Of a stretch of DNA of 7,462 nucleotides, positions 1 through 6,802 are shown piece after piece (the first letter of the stretch is position 1; the number at the start of each line of letters is the position of its first letter). This stretch comes from Dehalococcoidia bacterium. GTDB taxonomy: Bacteria > Chloroflexota > Dehalococcoidia > GIF9 > AB-539-J10. The stretch covers positions 1 to 7,462 of the forward strand of contig JAUWFX010000094.1 of NCBI GenBank assembly GCA_030606765.1, in the 5' to 3' direction. Position numbers and translations under genes: made by a program. The notes beneath the pieces are model-generated. The model had not been told where the DNA came from. It saw only the letters and a list, made by a program, of their open reading frames with translations, and ran no database searches.

Positions 1-1065
1 GTGGCCACAAACATGGCCGGGCGGGGTGTGGATATTATACTTGGTGGCAATCCTGAGGGGCGTGGTGAAGCAGAATGGCAGGAAGAGCATAATAAGGTGG
101 TTGAGCTTGCCGGACTTCATATTGTAGGTACCGAGCACCACGAAGCCAGACGCATTGATAATCAGCTCCGGGGAAGGGCAGGAAGGCAGGGAGACCCGGG
201 TAGCTCTCGTTTTTATGCTTCTTTAGAAGATGAAATCCTTCGCCGCTTTGGTGGTGACCGTGTTAAGGGGATTATGCAGTGGGCAGGTATGGATGAAAAT
301 AGCCCCATTGAGCATCCCTTCGCCACTAAGGCTATGACCAATTCCCAAGTCCAGACCGAAGGCTATCATTTCAATATTCGTAAACACCTTGTGGAATATG
401 ACGATGTCATCAACAAGCACCGCGAGGTGATTTATGCCGAAAGGAGAAAAATCCTCAGTGGCGCCGACCTTAAGGCAAACATAATATCTATGGTCCAGGA
501 TGAAATCCAAAGCCTGGTAGCCAAGCGTCTCAGCAATGTTAGCTACGAGCAGGAAGAGGAGCAAGCTAATTTATCCGGCTTACTTGAGGATGTATCCACC
601 ATCTTCCCCCTGCCTCCGCAGTTCAGAAGCGATGGGCTTTCCGAACTCAGCGCCAAGCAAATCACAGAAAAGTTGACTGATTATGCCATCGAGCTTTACA
701 ACCAGCGAGAGCAGGAACTAGGCCCTGATAACATGCGAATAGCAGAGCGACTGGTAATGCTGCGAGTTATTGACCGATTATGGATGGACCACCTTACTGA
801 CATGGATCATTTGCGTCAAGGGATAGGTCTGCGGGCTGTCGGCCAGGAACAGCCGCTGATGGTGTATAAGAGGGAAGGTCATGCCTCTTTTGAAGCCCTC
901 TTAGCTGGCATTCAGCATGACGTTGCCCATAGCATTTACCGCGTCGGCATTGCCAAGGAAGCTCCAAAAAAAAAGGAGGCGGTTTTGGTGGGTAAAAAAG
1001 TTGGCCGGAATGACCCCTGTCCGTGCGGCTCAGGCAAGAAATACAAGCATTGCTGCGGGAAATAA
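1..1065 (+). CDS. secA: Preprotein translocase ATPase SecA, C-terminal part (5' end outside window)
   Basis: This is the last 354 residues of SecA, the cytosolic and membrane-peripheral motor that pushes unfolded preproteins through SecYEG using ATP. The gene is cut by the window edge. The GTG at base 1 is an internal codon, because family members are roughly 800-900 residues long. The fragment opens in the second helicase domain with ATNMAGRGVDI (residues 2-12), followed by an HHEARRIDNQLRGRAGRQG motif VI region (about 45-64). The helical scaffold and wing region follows, including RVIDRLWMDHLTDMDHLRQG at about 255-275. The protein ends in a SEC-C zinc motif with C340, C342, C351 and C352 (CPCGSG...HCC), which in studied SecA proteins binds zinc and contacts SecB or the ribosome. 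The linker between body and SEC-C is short and Lys-rich. It is encoded by nine A residues followed by GGAGG (966-979), treated separately. Identification is secure from the motifs. Confidence 0.97.
   Translation: MATNMAGRGVDIILGGNPEGRGEAEWQEEHNKVVELAGLHIVGTEHHEARRIDNQLRGRAGRQGDPGSSRFYASLEDEILRRFGGDRVKGIMQWAGMDENSPIEHPFATKAMTNSQVQTEGYHFNIRKHLVEYDDVINKHREVIYAERRKILSGADLKANIISMVQDEIQSLVAKRLSNVSYEQEEEQANLSGLLEDVSTIFPLPPQFRSDGLSELSAKQITEKLTDYAIELYNQREQELGPDNMRIAERLVMLRVIDRLWMDHLTDMDHLRQGIGLRAVGQEQPLMVYKREGHASFEALLAGIQHDVAHSIYRVGIAKEAPKKKEAVLVGKKVGRNDPCPCGSGKKYKHCCGK
966..979 (+). other. A9-GGAGG tract in secA: dnaX-like slippery heptamer plus SD-like sequence
   Basis: Nine A residues (966-974) are followed by GGAGG (975-979). 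In the secA reading frame this contains A AAA AAG, the -1 slippery heptamer used in E. coli dnaX. A -1 slip here would read GGGFGG and stop at TAA 993-995, giving SecA without its zinc motif. The GGAGG also lies 8 nt before an in-frame GTG at 988. The sequence facts are direct. Any recoding or re-initiation is inference, since Lys-rich linkers can give A runs by chance. Confidence 0.35.
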
Positions 1066-1066
1066 G

Positions 1067-1107
1067 TGCTCTTAATCCTCTCCCTCGATGGGAGAGGATT
1101 AAGAGCA
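1067..1107. repeat. Perfect 18-bp inverted repeat (hairpin) after secA
   Basis: Arms 1067-1084 and 1090-1107 are exact reverse complements around the 5-nt loop TCGAT. The repeat begins one base after the secA stop codon. It can fold as a very stable hairpin and would protect or end the secA transcript, but no U-run follows on the + strand (the next bases are TATCTTGAA), so it is not a textbook intrinsic terminator. Fourteen bases of its left arm and loop (1077-1090) recur at 3834-3847, which suggests a dispersed intergenic repeat family. It lies just upstream of the ribosome binding site of the next gene. Confidence 0.8.
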
Positions 1108-1123
1108 TATCTTGAATTTATCG

Positions 1124-1130
1124 AAGGAGG
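1124..1130 (+). promoter_or_regulatory. Ribosome binding site setting the FmdB-like start
   Basis: AAGGAGG lies 8 nt before ATG 1139. This selects ATG 1139 over the in-frame TTG at 1112, and the protein then starts with the family-typical MPIYEY. Confidence 0.85.
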
Positions 1131-1138
1131 AGGGTGCG

Positions 1139-1399
1139 ATGCCAATTTATGAGTATAGATCAAAAAACGGTGCTCACTGCAAGTCGTGTAAGAATAAGTT
1201 CGAGGTCAGGCAAGGGATAAATGATGAGCCACTGAAAAGATGCCCCGAATGCGGTGCCGAGATAAGGAGGCTCTTTTCTCGCCCCTTCCTGGGCCGAAAA
1301 GAATCCTTCGGCCATGAAGGCCCCTTCAATTATATGGAGGACGAGGCCGACGAATTAGGGCTGGAAGAAGACCTTGCCGAAGACGAAGTCTGGGAGTGA
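1139..1399 (+). CDS. FmdB-family zinc-ribbon protein, variant with widened N-terminus
   Basis: This is an 86-residue protein starting MPIYEY, the hallmark start of FmdB-family putative regulatory zinc ribbons. Two CxxC pairs, C14/C17 (CKSC) and C35/C38 (CPEC), would hold one zinc ion. Compared with the ordinary FmdB form (see the gene at 6467), about six residues are inserted between MPIYEY and the first CxxC. The C-terminal third is very acidic (EDEADELGLEEDLAEDEVWE) and probably disordered. FmdB was named from its link to formylmethanofuran dehydrogenase genes, but the molecular role of the family is not settled. Here it stands between secA and malic enzyme. The strong RBS and ATG fix the start. 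Family assignment is good; function is unknown. Confidence 0.85.
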   Translation: MPIYEYRSKNGAHCKSCKNKFEVRQGINDEPLKRCPECGAEIRRLFSRPFLGRKESFGHEGPFNYMEDEADELGLEEDLAEDEVWE

Positions 1400-1410
1400 G
1401 CGGGAGAATG

Positions 1411-1439
1411 TAACTCAAAAGAGTTAAACTTTCTTTGAG
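1411..1439. repeat. Small nested inverted repeats upstream of the malic enzyme gene
   Basis: TAACTC AAAA GAGTTA (1411-1426) is a 6-bp stem with a 4-nt loop. CTCAAA at 1414-1419 can alternatively pair with TTTGAG at 1434-1439, so two mutually exclusive small hairpins are possible. There is no clear U-run for a terminator. This is weak evidence of regulation and could be chance. Confidence 0.3.
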
Positions 1440-1491
1440 CATAGTGAGCCTGATTGGGAGTGGATAAGGGGGAAGATTAGAGCATAGATAG

Positions 1492-3225
<1,734 letters not shown>

Positions 3226-3294
3226 CTGAAGGCTGTTCAGAGAGTCCCGACAAGGGAAAGAGACCTTTTGCCCATATTCTCAGCTATCCTGGAC

Positions 3295-3792
3295 TTAAGT
3301 TTGGGATGCGCCGCACTCGCCTGCTTGGCCTTTAAGCGTTTCTACAGCATGGGGCAAAGCTGGTAATACCACTTCAAGACATTCGCGTACTGCCTTGGGA
3401 CTTCCCGGCAGGTTGATAATTAAGCATTTCCCACGAGTGCCCACGACTGCTCGACTGAGCATGGCCATGGGAGTTTTCTTCAGGCTCTCAGCCCTCATCG
3501 CCTCGGCAAAACCGGGGACAATTCTATCCACCACGGCAAGAGTTGCTTCTGGAGTAACATCTCTAGGAGTAAGTCCTGTTCCCCCCGTTGTAAGAATCAC
3601 GTCTAAATTATTTTCGTCAGCCCAGCTAATTAACTCTTGAGCAATAAGCTCCTTTTCATCAGGGACGATGTCGTAATTTACAATGCGGGCATCTATGCTG
3701 GAGAGGATTTCGCGAATAGCCTCTCCGCTTTTATCCTGACGCTCTCCTCTTGAGCCTTTGTCACTGATGGTCAATATCCCTACGGTAAACAT
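3295..3792 (-). CDS. MogA/MoaB-family molybdopterin adenylyltransferase
   Basis: This is a 165-residue single-domain MoCF-fold protein of the MogA/MoaB group, which adenylylates molybdopterin in the cytoplasm so that MoeA can insert metal. It opens MFTVGILTISDKGSRGE, typical of the family. It carries the MPT-binding loop TTGGTGLTPRDVTPEAT at about 68-84 and NLPGSPKAV at about 127-135. The chosen start is ATG 3792, with AGGTGA (3798-3803) 5 nt upstream. An in-frame GTG at 3801 would add only VKK and has a weaker GGAAG site. The gene lies downstream of moeA-mobB on the same strand, after a gap of about 210 bp, so it could be co-transcribed or have its own promoter. MogA and MoaB are hard to separate by eye, so no symbol is given. 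The family is secure. Confidence 0.92.
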   Translation of the reverse strand: MFTVGILTISDKGSRGERQDKSGEAIREILSSIDARIVNYDIVPDEKELIAQELISWADENNLDVILTTGGTGLTPRDVTPEATLAVVDRIVPGFAEAMRAESLKKTPMAMLSRAVVGTRGKCLIINLPGSPKAVRECLEVVLPALPHAVETLKGQAGECGASQT

Positions 3793-3833
3793 TTTCTTCA
3801 CCTATAGTCTTCCGCACAATCTCGCATAAAGTT

Positions 3834-3861
3834 CCTCTCCCTCGATGAAAGTTCCCTCTCC
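3834..3861. repeat. Partial copy of the post-secA repeat, with local direct repeat
   Basis: CCTCTCCCTCGATG at 3834-3847 is identical to 1077-1090, the left arm and loop of the hairpin after secA, but the complementary right arm is missing here. The flanks GTTCCTCTCC (3831-3840) and GTTCCCTCTCC (3851-3861) form an imperfect direct repeat. This looks like a decayed or partial member of a dispersed repeat. Confidence 0.55.
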
Positions 3862-3864
3862 ACT

Positions 3865-3894
3865 ATAATAGGTAACAGGTTAGTTTTTCCGCAA
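3865..3894 (-). promoter_or_regulatory. Possible promoter for the MogA/MoaB gene
   Basis: On the minus strand, TTGCGG (3889-3894) and TATTAT (3865-3870) are separated by 18 nt, about 70 bp upstream of the gene start. The -35 match is poor. It is offered only because this gap is the natural place for a promoter. Confidence 0.25.
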
Positions 3895-3970
3895 GTTGCC
3901 TGTTCAAGTTAGGGCTTTCCTTCAACATCCCCAACTAAAATAAAGGCTCTCTTTTTCATAACTCCCCTTG

Positions 3971-3992
3971 CCCCTCTTATCTTAAGAAGGGG
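3971..3992 (-). terminator. Hairpin just downstream of moeA-mobB, possible weak terminator
   Basis: CCCCTCTTA (3971-3979) pairs with TAAGAAGGGG (3983-3992), with one bulged base and a 3-nt loop. It starts about 10 bp beyond the moeA-mobB stop. On the minus strand, where it would act, no U-run follows (GCAAGGGGAG instead). It is thus a poor intrinsic terminator and may be an RNA-stability hairpin or part of a dispersed repeat. Confidence 0.4.
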
Positions 3993-4001
3993 ATTTTGGA
4001 A

Positions 4002-5804
4002 TTAAAAGGCGCTGCTATGGCTCTTCAATACAAAATTCTTTTCTATGAAATCGGCTATTGCCAATGTGTCACCCCATCTGAAAACTGGCGGCTTACGACC
4101 ATTAGCTATCAGAGTCTCCAATGACGCATCGGTGACAATGCCCAAAAGTTCTTCAGGGGAACACAATAAGTCGTCCCCAAGTTCTTTCCTATGCACTTCG
4201 ATTTTGGGGATTTTGCTTTTCTTGAATCCTTCGGCAAGAACGAAGTCGAATCCAAGGCCAATGATGGGCATAATTTCCTCAATACTAAGCTCACGGTCCA
4301 AATTCTTAATAAAGGCGAGCTTGTCAGGCGAGCTAATACACACAGCATCGCTGCCCGCTTGAGAAAACTTCCAGCTATCTTTTCCAGGATGGTCTATGTC
4401 CATCCCGCCATGGCTATGCTTTACAGCAGCGACTTTGTATCCTCTTTTCTTAAACTCGGCAATAAGCTGCTCCATAAGCACAGTTTTGCCGGATTCCGAC
4501 TTGCCCACGATGGAAACAAGCGGCAACTTTCTTACCTCGCCTTGTTCCTCTCCCCAATCCAGCATCTGCACCTCGACCATGTCTCCGGCCTTTACTCCCT
4601 TTCTACTTTCGGGGATAACAGCCAAACCATTGGCCTTGGCCAGGGATGTAAGGATTCCCGAGCCCTGGGGACCGGTGACAGAGGCATAGTATTGACCGCC
4701 ACGCTTGGTTACATTTACCCTGGCGAAGAGGCGGCGGCCATCATTATCTGCAACATCATTCTCAATAATCGCTCGGATAGTCGGCTTTGCCAGAATTTCC
4801 TTCCCGATCATCTTTAGTATGGCGGGACGAGCGAATTGTTCAAAGGTAATCATGGAGCTGACGGGATTGCCCGGCAATCCCAAATGAGGCACCTTTTTCT
4901 CCCTCCCTCCTTCTGTCTTTTTAATAATCCCAAAGGCAAGCGGTTTCCCGGGCTTCATACAAAACGTCCAGAAGCTAACCTCCCCATGCTCTGCCAGGAC
5001 GTCCTTCACTATATCGTAGTCTCCCTTAGATACACCGCCGGAGGTAATGAGCATATCTGCGTCCAAACCCTCATCTATTTTCTCGGTTAGAGACTGAACC
5101 GAATCACGTCCTATGCCCAGGATTTTGGGAATTCCACCATAGCGAGAGACTTCAGCGGCAATGGCATAGTTATTGCTATCATGAATCTTACCAGGAGCCA
5201 ATGGCTGGTCAACACCAATAAGCTCATCCCCCGTAGCCAGAATCGCCACAATCGGGCGACGGATAACCAGTGCAGTGGAGTGCCCCAGAGATGCCAATAC
5301 CCCTATCTCTTGAGGGCGAAGCACCTGGCCTTTTTTAAGAATTAAATTTCCACTAGCAATGTCCTCGCCTCTGCAGCGGACATTCAATCCCTTCTTCGCC
5401 TGGCACAATATACCGATTTGCGAAAGGTCACCACCGGATGATTTGCGGTTTACTTCATCGGTATCCTCAAATCGCACTACGGCATCAGCCCCTTCAGGCA
5501 ATGGTGCTCCCGTCATAATGCGAATAGCCGTCCCTGGCCTGACCTTTTTTGTGGGCATAGACCCGGCAGCAACCTCTCCGACTACGGCTAAATATCTAGG
5601 TGATGTTTCACCGACCCCACGAGTATCTTCAGCTCGCAGGGCATAACCATCCATGGCGGAATTATCCAGCGGGGGAATATCTATAGTTGAATAGACATCC
5701 TCGGCCAGAACCTGCCCCAGGCAGTCCAGAATAGGCTTCCGCTCGGGCTCAAGAACCTCAACATAGCTCAAAATCTTCTCGAAGGCTTCTTCCACAGAGA
5801 TCAT
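4002..5804 (-). CDS. moeA: MoeA-MobB fusion: molybdopterin molybdotransferase with C-terminal MobB GTPase-like domain
   Basis: This 600-residue cytosolic protein joins two Moco functions. Residues 1 to about 415 are a full MoeA, which inserts molybdate into adenylylated molybdopterin. Its motifs are DNSAMDGYA (47-55), RIMTGAPLPEGAD (95-107), RCRGEDI (143-149), ATGDEL (190-195), SGGVSKGDYD (255-264), KPGKP (284-288), GLPGNPVS (309-316) and GSGILTSLAKANG (381-393). After a short linker (about 416-427), residues 428-590 are MobB-like. P-loop GKSESGKT (434-441), VKHSHGG (461-467) and AEGFKKSKIPKIEVHR (524-539) are present. MobB is the nucleotide-binding partner of MobA in making the guanine-dinucleotide form of Moco. 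Each half is near the length of the free-standing E. coli protein, so this is a fusion without decay. ATG 5804 has GGAG (5813-5816) 8 nt upstream. No MobA is visible in the window. Confidence 0.95.
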   Translation of the reverse strand: MISVEEAFEKILSYVEVLEPERKPILDCLGQVLAEDVYSTIDIPPLDNSAMDGYALRAEDTRGVGETSPRYLAVVGEVAAGSMPTKKVRPGTAIRIMTGAPLPEGADAVVRFEDTDEVNRKSSGGDLSQIGILCQAKKGLNVRCRGEDIASGNLILKKGQVLRPQEIGVLASLGHSTALVIRRPIVAILATGDELIGVDQPLAPGKIHDSNNYAIAAEVSRYGGIPKILGIGRDSVQSLTEKIDEGLDADMLITSGGVSKGDYDIVKDVLAEHGEVSFWTFCMKPGKPLAFGIIKKTEGGREKKVPHLGLPGNPVSSMITFEQFARPAILKMIGKEILAKPTIRAIIENDVADNDGRRLFARVNVTKRGGQYYASVTGPQGSGILTSLAKANGLAVIPESRKGVKAGDMVEVQMLDWGEEQGEVRKLPLVSIVGKSESGKTVLMEQLIAEFKKRGYKVAAVKHSHGGMDIDHPGKDSWKFSQAGSDAVCISSPDKLAFIKNLDRELSIEEIMPIIGLGFDFVLAEGFKKSKIPKIEVHRKELGDDLLCSPEELLGIVTDASLETLIANGRKPPVFRWGDTLAIADFIEKNFVLKSHSSAF

Positions 5805-5824
5805 GCAGTAAACTCCACAAGGGC

Positions 5825-5854
5825 ATTATAAATTATCTCCACTCACCATACCAA
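5825..5854 (-). promoter_or_regulatory. Predicted promoter of moeA-mobB
   Basis: On the minus strand a perfect -10 TATAAT (5825-5830) has TTGGTA (5849-5854, four of six consensus bases) 18 nt upstream. Transcription would start near 5818, leaving a leader of only about 14 nt that still contains the GGAG at 5813-5816. Confidence 0.5.
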
Positions 5855-5896
5855 CTTCCATTGCTGGTTCTATCTATGCAGGCCAGTGTCTCGAGT

Positions 5897-5910
5897 TCAG
5901 CTTAAGTTGA
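5897..5910. promoter_or_regulatory. Imperfect palindrome overlapping the nfu -35 box, possible operator
   Basis: TCAGCTTAAGTTGA is a 14-nt palindrome broken only at one base pair (G5900 opposite T5907). It covers the first four bases of the -35 element TTGACA. The position suits a repressor site, but a palindrome this short can arise by chance. Confidence 0.25.
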
Positions 5911-5935
5911 CAATTGGCGGCTTTAGCTCTACTAT
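5907..5935 (+). promoter_or_regulatory. Predicted sigma-70 promoter of the nfu gene run
   Basis: A consensus -35 TTGACA (5907-5912) is followed, after an ideal 17-nt spacer, by TACTAT (5930-5935, four of six bases of TATAAT). Transcription would start near 5942, just before the GGAGGT (5948-5953) of the NFU gene, so the 5' leader would be about 16 nt. Confidence 0.6.
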
Positions 5936-5957
5936 TTAACAAAGTACGGAGGTAAGA

Positions 5958-6176
5958 ATGCGAGAAAAAGTAAAAGCAGCCCTGGAACAAGTGAGACCGG
6001 CATTGTTAGCTGATGGAGGGGATGTCCAACTAATAGATGTCAAGGATGGAGTGGTGACATTAAGGTTGACCGGTGCCTGCAGTGGCTGCCCCATGGCAAG
6101 TATGACCTTGAAGGATGGGATTGAACGGGTGCTCAAGGAACAGGTGCCTGAAATTAAGGAGGTGGTGGCAGTCTAA
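5958..6176 (+). CDS. NFU / NifU C-terminal-domain Fe-S cluster scaffold
   Basis: This 72-residue protein is a stand-alone NFU domain, a cytosolic scaffold or carrier that binds an Fe-S cluster and passes it to target enzymes. The family signature LLADGGDVQL (16-25) is followed by TGACSGCPMASMTLKDGIE (38-56), whose C41 and C44 form the cluster-binding CxxC, usually shared across a dimer. No other domain is attached, unlike full NifU. A strong GGAGGT (5948-5953) lies 4 nt before ATG 5958, and a consensus promoter sits just upstream, so it is probably the first gene of the run with the next two small genes. Its position opposite the Moco genes suggests service to Fe-S/molybdenum enzymes, by context only. 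Confidence 0.93.
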   Translation: MREKVKAALEQVRPALLADGGDVQLIDVKDGVVTLRLTGACSGCPMASMTLKDGIERVLKEQVPEIKEVVAV

Positions 6177-6230
6177 TCCATGACTGCATTCCAGGAAGGG
6201 GATAAAAAACGAATCAGGCTGGAGACTTAA

Positions 6231-6464
6231 ATGCCCCAGGGATACTTTATCTGCCACTCTTGCGGTAAAACGGTAGAACATACAGAAGAGGAGCGACCTT
6301 GCCAGGTGCTCAATGGTTGGCTCATGGTTTCACGATGGAAGGGTCCAGGAGCAGTTGAGCATTATAATTTTTGCTCCTCGATTTGCCTCAAAAGATGGAC
6401 GGATACCCAGGTTCCTCAAGTCCCTGACGTATTCTTAAGAGCTTTTGAGAAAGGAAAGGATTAA
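6231..6464 (+). CDS. Small Cys-rich putative zinc-binding protein, family not recognised
   Basis: This 77-residue protein resembles no family I can name. Visible features are C8/C11 (ICHSCGK), C24, and C48/C52 (NFCSSICLKRW). Paired C8-x2-C11 and C48-x3-C52 could form one treble-clef-like or zinc-ribbon site. Between them is a Trp- and Gly-containing stretch (NGWLMVSRWKGPGAVEHYNF, 28-47). There is no signal peptide or membrane segment. GGAG (6221-6224) lies 6 nt before ATG 6231. It follows nfu by 54 bp and precedes the FmdB-like gene by 2 bp, so co-transcription and probable translational coupling are expected. A real gene is supported by the RBS, the tight spacing and the patterned cysteines. 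Its function is unknown. Confidence 0.8.
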   Translation: MPQGYFICHSCGKTVEHTEEERPCQVLNGWLMVSRWKGPGAVEHYNFCSSICLKRWTDTQVPQVPDVFLRAFEKGKD

Positions 6465-6466
6465 AA

Positions 6467-6700
6467 ATGCCCATCTATGAATATCTTTGCCCTGATTGCA
6501 ACTATAAGTTTGAATTGCTTCGTCACCAAAACCAAGCAAACGAAAACGCCTCTTGCCCCCGCTGTCACAATGGCGCAAAACGAATATTCTCCTCTTTCGC
6601 CTCTTTTTCTAAAAGCGGTGAAGGGCTATCCGCCCCGATTGGGGGAAGTTCCTCTTGTAGCTCATGCTCTGCCACAAGTTGTGACACCTGCCAGATATAA
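6467..6700 (+). CDS. FmdB-family zinc-ribbon protein with Cys-rich tail
   Basis: This 77-residue protein starts MPIYEYLCPDC, the classic FmdB form. C8/C11 and C30/C33 (CPRC) make the predicted zinc ribbon in the first 45 residues. The tail is Gly/Ser-rich with four more cysteines, C64, C67, C72 and C75, in two CxxC pairs near the end. These could bind a second metal ion. The gene begins 2 bp after the previous stop codon, with AAAGGA-type RBS sequence inside the end of that gene, so the two are likely coupled. FmdB proteins are described as putative regulators and their biochemical role is unsettled. The location beside nfu and moaE is suggestive of a part in metalloenzyme maturation, but that is inference. 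Confidence 0.88.
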   Translation: MPIYEYLCPDCNYKFELLRHQNQANENASCPRCHNGAKRIFSSFASFSKSGEGLSAPIGGSSSCSSCSATSCDTCQI

Positions 6701-6802
6701 CTCCCTCAGCGAGAAACTGCAGAGAGCCCAAATTATAGATAACACTAAATGACCGGCCTGTGAAAATAAATCCCAAACATGTAATCACATTGGTGAGTCG
6801 AG
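6701..6802 (+). other. Gap between the FmdB-like gene and moaE
   Basis: 102 bp with no ORF. TATAGA at 6734-6739 could be a -10 element but no acceptable -35 is seen, so moaE may depend on read-through from the nfu promoter. No terminator hairpin is recognised. Confidence 0.35.

Larger units (their letters stand above)
3802..4001. other. Non-coding gap between moeA-mobB and the MogA/MoaB gene
   Basis: About 200 bp with no credible ORF. It holds the partial repeat at 3834-3861, a possible 6-bp stem (AACAGG 3874-3879 with CCTGTT 3899-3904), and a C/T-rich hairpin near the moeA stop (3971-3992). It is C/T-rich on the + strand and looks like repeat debris. No riboswitch fold is recognised. Confidence 0.6.

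Noticed and set aside
1..3. GTG at base 1 as the start of a short protein
   Set aside because: The sequence begins inside a SecA helicase motif (ATNMAGRG). Hundreds of residues of the family lie upstream, so the codon is internal and the gene is cut by the window edge.
1067..1107. Calling the post-secA hairpin a Rho-independent terminator
   Set aside because: There is no run of T after the right arm, and a related sequence elsewhere in the window suggests a repeat. It is recorded as a repeat instead.
3226..3294. Bidirectional terminator between the convergent malic enzyme and MogA/MoaB genes
   Set aside because: Only 4-5 bp stems (for example CTGAA...TTCAG) are seen, with no T-run on either strand.
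4191..4817. 208-codon open frame on the + strand
   Set aside because: It is antisense to the MobB and late MoeA coding region, whose protein is strongly conserved. It has no recognisable domain or convincing RBS, and is a shadow of the real gene.
5805..5957. Molybdenum-cofactor riboswitch upstream of moeA-mobB
   Set aside because: The predicted transcript leader is only about 14 nt, and no multi-helix structure of the needed size is apparent in the gap.
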